NCBI RefSeq assembly: GCF_003403095.1
Contig: NZ_CP031555.1
Coordinates: 434,001-498,000 of the forward strand
DNA: 64,000 nt
From: Thalassospira indica
Lineage (GTDB): Bacteria > Pseudomonadota > Alphaproteobacteria > Rhodospirillales > Thalassospiraceae
Direction: 5' to 3'
Positions within the stretch are counted from its first letter, which is position 1. Every line of letters begins with the position of its first letter. The translations under genes and the position numbers were made by a program. Shown one piece after another: positions 15,656-25,344 of the stretch. The notes beneath the pieces were generated by a model, which had not been told where the DNA came from, did no database searches, and saw only the letters and a program-made list of their open reading frames with translations.

Positions 15656-17179
15656 ATGTTGGATGCATTTCTTGCCGGTGCCCATCAGGTTTTCGCATTC
15701 GATACCCTGATATACATGCTGATCGGTTCCGTTGCCGGGATCGTCGCAGCGGCCATTCCCGGCTTTACCGTTACCATGGCGATCATTCTGACCTTGCCGC
15801 TGACCTTTACGATGGGTCCGCTTCAGGGGGTTTCAGTGATGTTGTCGGTTTATGTCGGTGGCTATACCGGTGGCCTGATCAGTGCCGCCCTTTTGGGGAT
15901 TCCGGGAACGCCAAGTTCGGTTGCCACCACCTTTGATGCCTTTCCGATGGCGCGTGGCGGGGAACCAGGGCGTGCGCTTTCGCTTGGTGTTTGGTCATCA
16001 TTTTTTGGCACGATCATTTCAACCATCATCCTGATTGTCGCGGCCCCACCCTTGGCGCTGATCGCGGTCAAACTTGGTCCTTGGGAATATTTCTCGTTGA
16101 TCGTGTTTGCCCTGACGATTGTTGCAAGCCTTGTCGGGAATTCGTTGATGCGCGGCCTGATTGCCGGTGTGATCGGGCTTGGACTTGCGACCATTGGTCC
16201 GGACCCCATGATGGGCCGTCCGCGTTTGACCTTTGAATCTGACATCCTGATGCCTGGCCTGCCGTTCCTGATTGTTTTGATTGGTATTTTTGCCATCAGC
16301 CAATTGATGGGCGAGGTCGAGGACCACGGCAAAAGTGACAGCAAGGGCGCCTTGATCCCCGATGTGATCGAATTCAAAACCTGGGCTGTGATGCGCGAAG
16401 TTCTGATGCATCCGGTTAATTTGGTGCGGTCTTCCTTGATCGGCGTCTTTATCGGTGCGCTTCCGGGGGCCGGTGGATCGATTGCCAACCTTCTGGCCTA
16501 TGATCAGGCCAAGCGCAGCTCCAAAAAGCCTGAGGAATTTGGCAAAGGCACGCCCGATGGCGTGATTGCATCCGAGGCAGGCAACTCTGCCACGGCTGGT
16601 GGTGGTCTTATTCCGATGATTGCACTTGGTATCCCGGGGTCGGCTGTTGATGCCATCCTGATGGCTGCCCTTATGGTGCATGGCATTTCGGTTGGTCCGC
16701 GTCTGATCATGGACAATGCCGATCTGGCCTATGGCATGTTCGTTGCCATGGTTGTTGCGTCGTTGATGATGCTGGTGGTGTGTGTGCTGTCGATGCGTTT
16801 GTTCCTGCGCGTGACCGACATTCCCAAACAGTTCATTGTGCCGACCGTGATGATTTGCTGCGTAATTGGGGCCTTTGCGCTGAATAACCGGGTAACCGAT
16901 CTTTACCTTCTTGGTGCGATCGGGCTGGTCGGCTATGGCCTGAAATCTCTTGATTATCCGCTGGCACCGCTGGTGCTGGGCGTTATTCTGGGACCGATTG
17001 CCGAAACCAACCTGCGTCGGGCACTGATGAGTGATGCGGACTGGACGGTGTTCTTTACCCGTCCGATTTCGGCCGTACTGCTGGCGGCTGCCCTGCTTTC
17101 GGTCATCTTCAGTGTGCGTTCTGTCCTGAAAATGCGCAAAAAAGACCGCCCTGCCACCGATGAACAAGACGGCGATTAA
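15656..17179 (+). CDS. tctA: Tripartite tricarboxylate transporter large membrane subunit
   Basis: A 507-residue polytopic protein, normal for TctA, with about eleven to twelve transmembrane helices. Family signatures are visible: GIVAAAIPGFTVTMAIILTLPLTF near the N-terminus, GGYTGGLISAALLGIPGTPSSVATTFD around residues 67-93, and GALPGAGGSIANLLAYDQAKRSSK in the middle. It forms the transport channel, probably with sodium or proton coupling. It is followed after 23 bases by the gamma-glutamyltransferase-like gene, which probably acts on the imported compound. Confidence 0.95.
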   Translation: MLDAFLAGAHQVFAFDTLIYMLIGSVAGIVAAAIPGFTVTMAIILTLPLTFTMGPLQGVSVMLSVYVGGYTGGLISAALLGIPGTPSSVATTFDAFPMARGGEPGRALSLGVWSSFFGTIISTIILIVAAPPLALIAVKLGPWEYFSLIVFALTIVASLVGNSLMRGLIAGVIGLGLATIGPDPMMGRPRLTFESDILMPGLPFLIVLIGIFAISQLMGEVEDHGKSDSKGALIPDVIEFKTWAVMREVLMHPVNLVRSSLIGVFIGALPGAGGSIANLLAYDQAKRSSKKPEEFGKGTPDGVIASEAGNSATAGGGLIPMIALGIPGSAVDAILMAALMVHGISVGPRLIMDNADLAYGMFVAMVVASLMMLVVCVLSMRLFLRVTDIPKQFIVPTVMICCVIGAFALNNRVTDLYLLGAIGLVGYGLKSLDYPLAPLVLGVILGPIAETNLRRALMSDADWTVFFTRPISAVLLAAALLSVIFSVRSVLKMRKKDRPATDEQDGD

Positions 17180-17202
17180 GCCGTAAGCCCGAGGAGACTC
17201 CG

Positions 17203-18801
17203 ATGAAACTTCGTCACGACGCGCTTTATGCCTCACGCCGGTCCCCGGTCCTGGCGCGCAATATGGTTTCGACATCCCAGCCGCTTGCAGCCCAGGCCGG
17301 TTTGCGGATGTTGCTGGCCGGTGGCAATGCCGCCGACGCGGCACTGGCATCCGCGATTGCGCTGACCGTGGTTGAACCAACCGGCAACGGACTTGGTTCG
17401 GATGCCTATGCGATTATCTGGGACGGCAAGGAATTGCATGGTCTCAATGCATCGGGCCGCGCACCTGCTGCATGGAACCCGGAACGCTTTGCCGGTGCCG
17501 CCACCATGCCGCAGCGTGGTTGGGAGGCGGTGACCACGCCGGGTGCCGTATCTGCATGGCGGGAAATTTCCGACAAGTTTGGCAAACTGCCCTTTGAAAA
17601 ACTGTTCGAGCCGGCCATTGAATACGCCACGCGTGGCTTTGCGGTTTCCCCGATCATTGCCACTCTTTGGGAAAAGGGCGGTGATTTGCTGGGCAAACAG
17701 CCAGGTTTTGCCGAGGCATTCCTGCCCGGCGGCAAGGCCCCCAAGGCGGGCGAGCTGTTTACCAATAAAGCCGCAGCCGAAAGCCTGATCGATATTGCCG
17801 AAACCAAGGGCGAGAGTTTCTATCGTGGCAAATTGGCCAGCAAAATCGCCGCCTTTGCCAAGGAACATGGTGCAGCCCTGTCTGAGGAAGACCTTGGCAA
17901 TCACAAGGCCGATTGGGTCGGCACGATTTCGCAAGGCTTTGGCAATGTGAAGCTGCATGAAATTCCGCCAAACGGGCAGGGAATCTCGGCCCTGATCGCG
18001 CTGGGTATTCTCCGTCATACCAACATCACAGATTACGAACCGGATTCGGTCGAGGCGCTTCATCTTGAGATCGAGGCGATGAAACTGGCCTTTGCCGACA
18101 TGCGCGATTATGTTGCTGATCTGGATTACATGACCGATGTCACGGTCGAACATCTGTTGTCAGACGATTATCTGAAATCACGTGCGGCCTTGATTGATGC
18201 CAACAAGGCACAGGATTTCAAGGCGGGTGCACCCAAGCATGGCGGCACGGTCTATGTCAGTACGGCCGATGAAAACGGCATGATGGTGTCGTTTATTCAG
18301 TCGAACTATATGGGCTTTGGTTCTGGCGTTGTGGTGCCGGGCACCTCGATCAGCCTGCAGAACCGTGGTCACGGCTTTAGCCTGAAAGACGGTCACCCCA
18401 ATCTGGTCAAGGGTGGTAAGCGCCCGTTCCAGACGATCATTCCGGCCTTCCTTATGGGACTGGATGGCAACCCGGTAATGAGTTTTGGCGTCATGGGCGG
18501 CCCAATGCAGGCGCAGGGTCATCTGCAGATGACGCTTCGTACCCAGCTTTGGGGGCAGGATCCGCAAACGGCGGCGGATGCACCGCGTTGGCAGGCCCTT
18601 TCGGGGCTTACTGTTGCGGTGGAAACCTCGGTCGGGGCAGATGTCATCGACGCGCTTAAGGCCAAGGGGCATGTGATCAAGGTCGAAACACCCGACAGCA
18701 CCAATTTCGGATTTGGCGGCGCACAGCTGATTGCCAAAACCGATGTCGGCTATGTTGCCGGGTCGGACCCGCGCAAAGATGGCTGTGCCGTCGGATACTG
18801 A
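17203..18801 (+). CDS. Gamma-glutamyltransferase-family Ntn hydrolase, cytosolic (HpxW-like?)
   Basis: A 532-residue Ntn hydrolase of the gamma-glutamyltransferase family. Autoproteolysis would occur before Thr349 in KHGGTVYVSTAD, giving large and small subunits. The small subunit contains GGPMQAQGHLQMT, the form found in noncanonical members such as oxamate amidohydrolase HpxW, instead of the GGSRI type of classic enzymes. There is no signal peptide (MKLRHDALYASRRSPV), unlike periplasmic glutathione-degrading Ggt, so it should be cytosolic. GAGGAG precedes the ATG. It is the last gene behind tctCBA, so its substrate is probably the imported acid or amide. Ordinary gamma-glutamyl hydrolysis remains possible. 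Confidence 0.82.
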   Translation: MKLRHDALYASRRSPVLARNMVSTSQPLAAQAGLRMLLAGGNAADAALASAIALTVVEPTGNGLGSDAYAIIWDGKELHGLNASGRAPAAWNPERFAGAATMPQRGWEAVTTPGAVSAWREISDKFGKLPFEKLFEPAIEYATRGFAVSPIIATLWEKGGDLLGKQPGFAEAFLPGGKAPKAGELFTNKAAAESLIDIAETKGESFYRGKLASKIAAFAKEHGAALSEEDLGNHKADWVGTISQGFGNVKLHEIPPNGQGISALIALGILRHTNITDYEPDSVEALHLEIEAMKLAFADMRDYVADLDYMTDVTVEHLLSDDYLKSRAALIDANKAQDFKAGAPKHGGTVYVSTADENGMMVSFIQSNYMGFGSGVVVPGTSISLQNRGHGFSLKDGHPNLVKGGKRPFQTIIPAFLMGLDGNPVMSFGVMGGPMQAQGHLQMTLRTQLWGQDPQTAADAPRWQALSGLTVAVETSVGADVIDALKAKGHVIKVETPDSTNFGFGGAQLIAKTDVGYVAGSDPRKDGCAVGY

Positions 18802-18826
18802 TCGCGCGTTTTGCAGACCAAAAGAT

Positions 18827-18862
18827 AAATGGCCGACCCGATAATTTGGGCCGGCCATTTTC
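18827..18862 (+). terminator. Terminator after the GGT-like gene
   Basis: AAATGGCCGACCC and GGGCCGGCCATTTT form a GC-rich stem with one mismatch and a 7-base loop, ending in a T-run. It lies about 25 bases after the GGT-family stop and should end the tctCBA-ggt transcript. Confidence 0.65.
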
Positions 18863-18919
18863 ATACCGGGCAACAGGGAGCCAGGGAGGAACCCGGATCA
18901 GGTCATTCAGAACCCGATA

Positions 18920-19459
18920 TTATTGCGCACCGATGGTTAGGCCTTTGGGGGCCATTTTTTCGTCAGCCAGTTTGGCGTCCTCGACCGACTCAATGATGTC
19001 CCAGTTATGGTCTGCACCGCGGATGAAGCCCGGGATATCGGCAACCCAGCGCTGCTGGATTTCCTTGTTCAGGTTCAGATAAAGCTTGTCGTCAACGATG
19101 CGCCATGCCTGCGGGTCGGCGCCAAATTTGCGGCCCATTGCCGTACCAAAGGCGCAGAACCCGCCATATTGCGGCGCATATTTTTCCGGATTGGCATTAA
19201 ACAGGTCACGGTTTTCAGCGCTGGCAAAGCGATAGGTCGCACCGCCATGTTCGGCCTTGAAGGCGGAGTTGCCCGGGGTCGGCGCGCCGACGGTGAAATA
19301 GGCAACCGGGTCAAAACCCTGCAGGGCATAGCCATCGACAATGTTGACTTCCTGTGCCGCGGTTGCCGGCGTGGTGATGGCAACAAGGCTGCCAACAGCA
19401 GACATACCCAGAACAGCTGCAAGGGCAGCAGAACGCAAGAAATTGGAACGTATGGTCAT
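18920..19459 (-). CDS. YHS domain-containing exported protein
   Basis: A 179-residue protein with a signal peptide (about residues 1-34, ending near ATA-AQE). A YHS domain follows: VDGYALQGFDPVAYFTVGAPTPG, then TYRFASAENRDLFNANPEKYAPQYGGFCAFGTAMGRK with the family's conserved Tyr, Phe, Pro and Cys. YHS domains are thought to bind metal ions or sit beside metal-handling enzymes. AAGGAGAAG precedes the ATG. It is divergent from an AraC-family gene 114 bases away, the obvious candidate regulator. The physiological role is unknown. Confidence 0.88.
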   Translation of the reverse strand: MTIRSNFLRSAALAAVLGMSAVGSLVAITTPATAAQEVNIVDGYALQGFDPVAYFTVGAPTPGNSAFKAEHGGATYRFASAENRDLFNANPEKYAPQYGGFCAFGTAMGRKFGADPQAWRIVDDKLYLNLNKEIQQRWVADIPGFIRGADHNWDIIESVEDAKLADEKMAPKGLTIGAQ

Positions 19460-19573
19460 TTTTTCTTCTCCTTCACGGGGTGATCACCACGTCTTTACTG
19501 GCAGGCGATCACGAAACTGGTTCATCAAGAGGCGTCTTGAAATCTGAAAACAGCCTATCGTCGGAGAAGTGAC

Positions 19574-20470
19574 TTGTTGTCTGAGGAAGCACGCAATTCG
19601 TCTGAGAAGGATGTCCTGTCCGACCTGTTTGCCGGGAATCATCCGCGCGGCGATGTATTTTTTGCGGGCACCCATTGCGGCAGCACCCACCATCAGGGAA
19701 GAGATGATCTGCCATCGCAAAGCCAGGGAATGCTGCATGTTCTGCAAAAGGGCACGATGCGCGTTCTATTTGACGGGCGCGAACAGATCATTCTTGATCG
19801 GCCGGGTATTGTCCTTTTCGGAAGTCCTTTGCCGCACGATATCGATACGCCAGAAGGTGGTTCGGAAGTGATCTGTGCCAATCTGGATTTTCCCGATACT
19901 GGCCTGAGCCCGGAAAAACTGGGCTTGCCGGACTATCTTGTGCTTCCGTTTGACGAGATCCCCGGGCTTGAGGCAATTACCGGCCAGCTGTTCCTCGAAT
20001 CTCGTAACATCCAGCCCGGGCAGCGGACCGCGATCAATCTTCTGGTTGATTTGCTGTTGCTGATGGTGATGCGCCATTGTCAGGCCAAGAACCTTGTCCG
20101 ACCGGGAATTCTGGCCGCGATGCGTGACCCACGGATTGCGCGCGTGGTGGGCGAACTGCACCAGAAGCCAGGCGAAAATTGGTCGGTTGAACGACAGGCC
20201 GAAATAGCAGGCATGTCACGTGCGAGTTTTGCCGCCCGCTTTCGTGATTTGATGGGCACATCGCCCGGTGATTTCTTGCAATGCATTCGCCTTGACCTTG
20301 CGTTTGGCTTGCTGCGCGAAGGCAAAAGACTGCAAGTGGTGGCAGGCCGGGTTGGTTATCGCAGTACAACGGCGCTGGCGCGTGCCATTCAACAGCGCCA
20401 CAAGGTTTCACCGCGTGAATTGCACGCCGATTCCAGCGCGGAAAACTGCGCGTTTCAATCTGCAGTTTGA
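19574..20470 (+). CDS. AraC family transcriptional regulator (cupin sensor)
   Basis: A 298-residue regulator. The N-terminal half is a cupin-like ligand domain of the AraC_binding_6 type (GTMRVLFDGREQIILDRPGIVLFGSPLPHDI...). The C-terminal half has two helix-turn-helix motifs (WSVERQAEIAGMSRASFAARFRDLMGTSPGDFLQ, then LQVVAGRVGYRSTTALARAIQQRHKVSPREL). There is no ATG at a suitable place; TTG 19574 is chosen because GGAG lies seven bases upstream, and TTG 19577 is equally possible. It is divergent from the YHS gene. Confidence 0.85.
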   Translation: MLSEEARNSSEKDVLSDLFAGNHPRGDVFFAGTHCGSTHHQGRDDLPSQSQGMLHVLQKGTMRVLFDGREQIILDRPGIVLFGSPLPHDIDTPEGGSEVICANLDFPDTGLSPEKLGLPDYLVLPFDEIPGLEAITGQLFLESRNIQPGQRTAINLLVDLLLLMVMRHCQAKNLVRPGILAAMRDPRIARVVGELHQKPGENWSVERQAEIAGMSRASFAARFRDLMGTSPGDFLQCIRLDLAFGLLREGKRLQVVAGRVGYRSTTALARAIQQRHKVSPRELHADSSAENCAFQSAV

Positions 20471-20706
20471 CAAACGGATTTAAGTTTCCGTCAAGCGGTT
20501 CTTTACCGCGTTTTTCCGTTGCTGCCCATGCAAAAATGACGCTTTTCCAATGACATGTCCGGGATTAAAGCAATCCTTTCGGGCACGCATACAGGTGCGT
20601 CTTTGCGGATTCTTACCCTGATGACGACACATTCCTGCCCTGTTTTCTGTGCACAACAGCAACCAATAAATTCGGAAAAATCCAACGGTTGGTAGCATAT
20701 AAGAGC

Positions 20707-22443
20707 ATGACGCAACATTTTCAGCAGCACAGCAAGCTGCCCCTCAGACGTGTTCTTTTGGGTGCCGCCGCGTCCGCACTGATCATGATCGGCGGAACCG
20801 CGCGTATCCATGCACAGGAAAATGACCCGGCACCTGTTCCACAGATGGCCGATGAAAGTGCGCCTGCGCCAGATAATGCATCTGCGCAAACAGCGCCGAC
20901 CGAACAGACAGCTGATACTTCAGCAGTGTCGGAAGATTCGGTCGAAAACGCCGTGTCTGATGCGCAAAAACAGCCAAACGTTTCCAAGCCGGTTATGTTC
21001 GATCCGGCGATGGTGACCGATCTTGCGCGCAATCTGGCAAAACAGCCGTTTGAAAACCCGCACCGCGAACTGCCCGAAGCCCTTTCGGCATTGAGCGCAG
21101 AAGATTACGCCGAGATCCGCTTTAAATCGCAGCGCGCCTTCTTTAACCCGGCCGAGACGGATTTCAGTCTGGAGCTGTATCACCCTGGCAGCATGTATGA
21201 TGTGCCGATCACCATCAATCTGGTGCGGAACGGTGAAATTCAGGTCATTCCGTTTTCTGCAGGATTGTTTGATTTCGGAAAAACCGGCTTGTCAGGCAAC
21301 GATTTTTCCACTCTGAACTATGCCGGTTTCGGTCTGAAATATCCGCTTTCAGATGTGACCAGCAATGATGAGCTGACCCGTTTCCTTGGCGCGTCCTATT
21401 TCCGCCTGCAGGGACAGGGTCAATCCATCGGTCAGATGGCGCGCGGACTTGCCGTTGATCTTGCCGGACCAACCGGCGAGGAAATCCCGGTCTTTCGTGA
21501 ATTCTGGATTGTTGAGCCCAAGGATGGGTCCAACACCATTACGGTCTATGCCCTGCTTGATAGCGCGCGGGTCACGGGTGCCTATCAGTTCGATATTACC
21601 CCCGGTACGCGCAGCCAGGCGGACATCAAGGCGCATCTGTTTTTCCGCGACGGGGTGGAAAAGATCGGCATTGCACCGCTGAATGGCATGTTCCTGTTTG
21701 GTGAACAGCGCCGCCGATACTTTGATGATTATCGTGGCGAAGTCCATTCAAGTGACGGGCTTTTGATCAATAACGGGCGGGGTGAATGGCTGTGGCGTCC
21801 GCTTGATAACCCGCAGCACCTGCAGATGAGCTCATTCCTCGATGAAAATCCGATCGGGTTTGGCCTTTTGCAGCGGGATCGCAATTTCGATCATTATCAG
21901 GATCTGGAAAAACGCTTTGATCAGCAGCCGGGTTATTGGGTGACGCCGAAGGGAAAATGGGGCAAGGGCCATATCGAACTGGTCGAAATTCCAAGCCCGT
22001 CGGAAACCAACGACAACATTGTTGCCTATTGGGTGCCGGAAACCAAACCGACCGCAGGTGGCGAAATGCAGGTTGAATATAGTGTCACCGCGACTCGTGA
22101 TGGCACCGGACTGCATGGTATGGCGCAAGCAACAGACACCCGTATCCAGCGTCTGGCAGCCGAGGGCGATGAAGATCGTTCTGGCACGCGTTTTGTGCTG
22201 AACTTTGCTGGTGGTGATCTGGATTATTTCACCAAGGATGCCAATAACCTGCGCGCGGATATCAGTTCGTCCGAGGGTGAAGTCCGCAATGTCCGCATCC
22301 TGCCTGATCTGGAAAATGGTGGCGTGCGCGTGACCTTCGATCTGATCGATACCGTCGATGCCACGTCAAGCAACCTGCGTGCCTTCATCCTCTATCAGGA
22401 TAAGGTCCTGAGCGAAACCTGGACAATGCCGTGGGCCTTCTGA
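20707..22443 (+). CDS. opgG: Glucan biosynthesis protein G (periplasmic glucans)
   Basis: A 578-residue periplasmic protein of the OpgG/MdoG family. The N-terminus has arginines and a hydrophobic core (LRRVLLGAAASALIMIGGTARIHAQ), a Sec or Tat-type signal, followed by an acidic, Ala/Pro-rich linker to about residue 95. The family domain then runs to the end. OpgG is needed to build the branched or modified osmoregulated periplasmic glucan backbone made by OpgH. ATG 20707 is preferred over an upstream TTG at 20689. It is followed 57 bases later by opgH, the usual order. Confidence 0.9.
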   Translation: MTQHFQQHSKLPLRRVLLGAAASALIMIGGTARIHAQENDPAPVPQMADESAPAPDNASAQTAPTEQTADTSAVSEDSVENAVSDAQKQPNVSKPVMFDPAMVTDLARNLAKQPFENPHRELPEALSALSAEDYAEIRFKSQRAFFNPAETDFSLELYHPGSMYDVPITINLVRNGEIQVIPFSAGLFDFGKTGLSGNDFSTLNYAGFGLKYPLSDVTSNDELTRFLGASYFRLQGQGQSIGQMARGLAVDLAGPTGEEIPVFREFWIVEPKDGSNTITVYALLDSARVTGAYQFDITPGTRSQADIKAHLFFRDGVEKIGIAPLNGMFLFGEQRRRYFDDYRGEVHSSDGLLINNGRGEWLWRPLDNPQHLQMSSFLDENPIGFGLLQRDRNFDHYQDLEKRFDQQPGYWVTPKGKWGKGHIELVEIPSPSETNDNIVAYWVPETKPTAGGEMQVEYSVTATRDGTGLHGMAQATDTRIQRLAAEGDEDRSGTRFVLNFAGGDLDYFTKDANNLRADISSSEGEVRNVRILPDLENGGVRVTFDLIDTVDATSSNLRAFILYQDKVLSETWTMPWAF

Positions 22444-22500
22444 CCCCGTTTGGGTCGTAAGTCTTGAATTGCCAGAAACAGATAACCCCAGAAGAGCCAC

Positions 22501-24609
22501 ATGACAGAATCCGCAAATACACCCGTTATCCCCGCAGACGGCCTCGATGACAGTCTTTGTGATCCGACGGTCAAACTGCGTGGGCCCGGCGTCGGGTCGC
22601 GGCGGATTTTCCTGTTTGGGGCATCAATTGCGGCGACCGCCTATGCCGCCTGGCTGATGACCGATGTTCTGGGCGCAGATCAGTTGACCATCATGGAAAT
22701 GGTGGTTGTGGCGTTCTTTACCATCAACTTTGCCTGGATTTCGTTGTCCTTCTTTACCGGCATTGTGGGGTTGGTTTTGCGTGGTCTGAAACTTGATGCC
22801 ATCACGCTCAAACGCCTGAAGCCGATTGTGCGCAAAGGTCGTCTGCGATCCAAGAATGTGGTAGTGATCCCGGTTTATAATGAAGACCCCAACCGCGTCT
22901 TTGCCGGATTGCGCGCAAGTTATGAAAGTCTTGCGGCGACCGGCGAACTTGATGCGTTTCATTTCTTTGTGCTGTCAGATACCCGCGATCCCGATATTTG
23001 GATTGCCGAGGAAATGGCATGGGCCAAGGCCTGCTCGGATCTGAATGCACGCGGCAAGATTTTCTTCCGCCGCCGGGCAGAAAACACCGAACGCAAGTCC
23101 GGCAACCTCAAGGAATTTTGCGAGACCTATGCCGCCAATTACGATCACATGATCGTCTTTGACGCCGATAGCGTCATGTCGGGTGAGGCCATGGTGAATA
23201 TGGCCTATCTGATGGAAAACAACCCGGATGCCGGGATCATTCAAAGCCCGCCGCAGCCGACCGGTCGCCAGACCCTGTTTGCCCGCATCCTGCAATTCAT
23301 TTCGCGCGTGCATGGTCCTACCATGTCAGCGGGTCTGTCATTCTGGTGCATGGGCAGTTCGAACTATTGGGGCCATAACGCGATCATTCGCACCAAGGCG
23401 TTTATCGAATGCTGTGGCCTGCCGGTGCTTTCGGGCAAACCGCCGATGGGTGGCCATATCCTGAGCCACGATTTCGTTGAAGCCGCCTTTATGCGCAAGG
23501 CAGGCTGGCGGTGCTGGCTGATCCCGCAGCTTGAAGGCAGCTGGGAAGAATTGCCGCCCAACCTGATTGATTTTGCCATCCGTGACCGGCGCTGGTGTCA
23601 GGGCAACATGCAGCATGCGCGACTGATGGTCGCACCGGGTTTCAAGCCGCTTAGTCGCTTGCATTTCTTTATGGGGGTGATGAGCTTTGTGTCATCGCCG
23701 CTGTGGCTGTTGCTGTTGCTGAGCTCGACAATTGCGACACTTCAGAACACGCAGCTGACCTATAGTTTTTTCCCCGGTCAGTTCACCATGTTCCCGCAAT
23801 GGCCGGTGGATCGGTCCTTTGAAATGCTGGTGTTGCTGATCTTTACCATTGGCATGCTGGTGCTGCCCAAGATCATCTCGATTCTGATGGTGTGTCTTGG
23901 CCGCGACCGCAAGCAGTATGGCGGGGTGATGGTATTGGCCAGTGGCCTACTTGAAACCCTGTATTCGGCCTTGCAGGCTCCGATCATGATGATGCTCCAT
24001 TCCCAGTTCGTGTTCTCGGTCCTGACCGGTAATCAGGTGGGCTGGGACGCGCAGGAACGTGACGATGCCGGGGTACCGTTCAAGGCTGCCCTTAAAACCC
24101 ATCGCACCATTATCGTGATTGGTGTGGTCTGGGGTGCGATTGCTGTCTTTGTGGATACGGCCTTTTTCTGGTGGTTGTCGCCCATTCTGGCCGGTTTGGT
24201 GCTTTCACCATGGCTGACGCATTATTCCAGCAGCCTTGCCATCGGAAAGGCAGCCCGCCGTATGAAGCTTTTTGTGACCCCCGAAGAATATGACAGCCCG
24301 GACGAGCTTCGCGCGTTGGCGCGGATCAATGCCGAAAGTGGTGAGGACGATGTCAAAGACGGGTTGTTGCGCCTGATCGAAGATCCTTACGCCAATGCGC
24401 TGCATTCGGCTTTGTTGCCGGTGTGCAAGCCGGATGCGCGTACTGCGATCGAAATCGGGATCATCTATGAAAAGCTTGCGCGGCTTGGCGTTGAAAGCCT
24501 GACGCGCGATGAAAAGCTTCTGATTCTGTCCTGGCCGGTCAAGCCGCTTGATCAGATCATGGCAGGGCGGGATCACATCACGGCCGAAGGCCCGAAACCA
24601 GCAAGCTAG
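22501..24609 (+). CDS. opgH: Glucans biosynthesis glucosyltransferase H
   Basis: A 702-residue inner-membrane family-2 glycosyltransferase that polymerises UDP-glucose into beta-1,2 glucan and passes it to the periplasm. There are two N-terminal membrane helices, then the GT2 domain with VVIPVYNEDPNRVFAGL, the DXD-like FDADSVMSGEA and the processivity motif RDRRWCQGN (Q/RxxRW). Several C-terminal membrane helices follow. The N-terminus is shorter than in Escherichia coli MdoH (about 850 residues), as in many alphaproteobacterial members. It forms an operon with opgG; an unknown gene follows after 137 bases. Confidence 0.93.
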   Translation: MTESANTPVIPADGLDDSLCDPTVKLRGPGVGSRRIFLFGASIAATAYAAWLMTDVLGADQLTIMEMVVVAFFTINFAWISLSFFTGIVGLVLRGLKLDAITLKRLKPIVRKGRLRSKNVVVIPVYNEDPNRVFAGLRASYESLAATGELDAFHFFVLSDTRDPDIWIAEEMAWAKACSDLNARGKIFFRRRAENTERKSGNLKEFCETYAANYDHMIVFDADSVMSGEAMVNMAYLMENNPDAGIIQSPPQPTGRQTLFARILQFISRVHGPTMSAGLSFWCMGSSNYWGHNAIIRTKAFIECCGLPVLSGKPPMGGHILSHDFVEAAFMRKAGWRCWLIPQLEGSWEELPPNLIDFAIRDRRWCQGNMQHARLMVAPGFKPLSRLHFFMGVMSFVSSPLWLLLLLSSTIATLQNTQLTYSFFPGQFTMFPQWPVDRSFEMLVLLIFTIGMLVLPKIISILMVCLGRDRKQYGGVMVLASGLLETLYSALQAPIMMMLHSQFVFSVLTGNQVGWDAQERDDAGVPFKAALKTHRTIIVIGVVWGAIAVFVDTAFFWWLSPILAGLVLSPWLTHYSSSLAIGKAARRMKLFVTPEEYDSPDELRALARINAESGEDDVKDGLLRLIEDPYANALHSALLPVCKPDARTAIEIGIIYEKLARLGVESLTRDEKLLILSWPVKPLDQIMAGRDHITAEGPKPAS

Positions 24610-24746
24610 TGGTTTGTTTTCAAAAGATTTTCTACGCCACAAAAACGCCCAGATTCGAGCAAATTATCCCGCGTTTTTTCAGCGATATTCATCCTTAACG
24701 AAGCGTTAAGTCCCGCTGATTGTTTACCGCCCGGAGGGCCAGACAA

Positions 24747-25226
24747 ATGACTGACATGACCATTGCATCAAAGGGTTTCACCTATGCCGCGTTTGAATCG
24801 GCTGCGATGACGCGTTTGATCGAAGACACGGCACGTGCGTGGTTGCGTTCGTTCGGTGTGTATGCCCGGCAGGCCACTCAGCGCATGATCAACGCCCTTC
24901 GCGATGCGCTGGCCGAAGACAGCATTGCAGCCAGTGATCGGGCCAGCATGCAGGACATCCTTGATCAGGCTGCCCATGACGCAATTGCCGGCTGGCTTGC
25001 ACAGGTGACTGGCGAACATAACTGCCATGGATCAAGCCGTTTTTCGATGCTGCGTTGTGCGTTTCTGTCAGCCAACCGTGACGGCATCTGGTCGGAGCAT
25101 TTCCTGGATGCCAAACGCGATCACCGCGACCTCGACATGGCACTTTCGGTACAGATGATGTTGCCGACGCCAAGTCTTGTTGCTTGTGAAATGCCGCGTC
25201 AGTCACTGGAACGCCGCGCTTCCTGA
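24747..25226 (+). CDS. Uncharacterised protein downstream of opgGH
   Basis: 159 residues, from an ATG preceded by GGAGGG. It is mostly helical, soluble, without signal peptide or membrane segment, and has an Ala/Asp-rich middle (MINALRDALAEDSIAASDRASMQDILDQAAHDAIAGWLAQ) and a polar C-terminus. I do not recognise the family. It has its own ribosome binding site and is followed by a strong terminator, so it is expressed from the opgGH side or from a promoter in the 137-base gap. A link to glucan synthesis rests on position only. Confidence 0.65.
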   Translation: MTDMTIASKGFTYAAFESAAMTRLIEDTARAWLRSFGVYARQATQRMINALRDALAEDSIAASDRASMQDILDQAAHDAIAGWLAQVTGEHNCHGSSRFSMLRCAFLSANRDGIWSEHFLDAKRDHRDLDMALSVQMMLPTPSLVACEMPRQSLERRAS

Positions 25227-25293
25227 AGCTAACAACTACTCCTTCGCTTCACGCTTTTTCATCATATCCCTCAACGTCTAGCGTTTAATGCGA

Positions 25294-25333
25294 AGGCGGC
25301 ACCGCCATTCTCCCCTGTGGCGGTGCCTTTATG
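25294..25333 (+). terminator. Terminator after the opgGH-adjacent gene
   Basis: GGCACCGCC and GGCGGTGCC form a perfect 9-bp stem around a loop of about 12 bases, followed by TTTAT. It closes the plus-strand transcription unit about 70 bases after the unknown gene. Confidence 0.75.
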
Positions 25334-25344
25334 TGTGGATGCCG

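Noticed and set aside
16019..17380. Minus-strand open frame of 453 codons opposite tctA
   Set aside because: It lies antisense to an unmistakable TctA gene. Its translation is rich in His, Arg and Gln without domains, a by-product of tctA codon bias.
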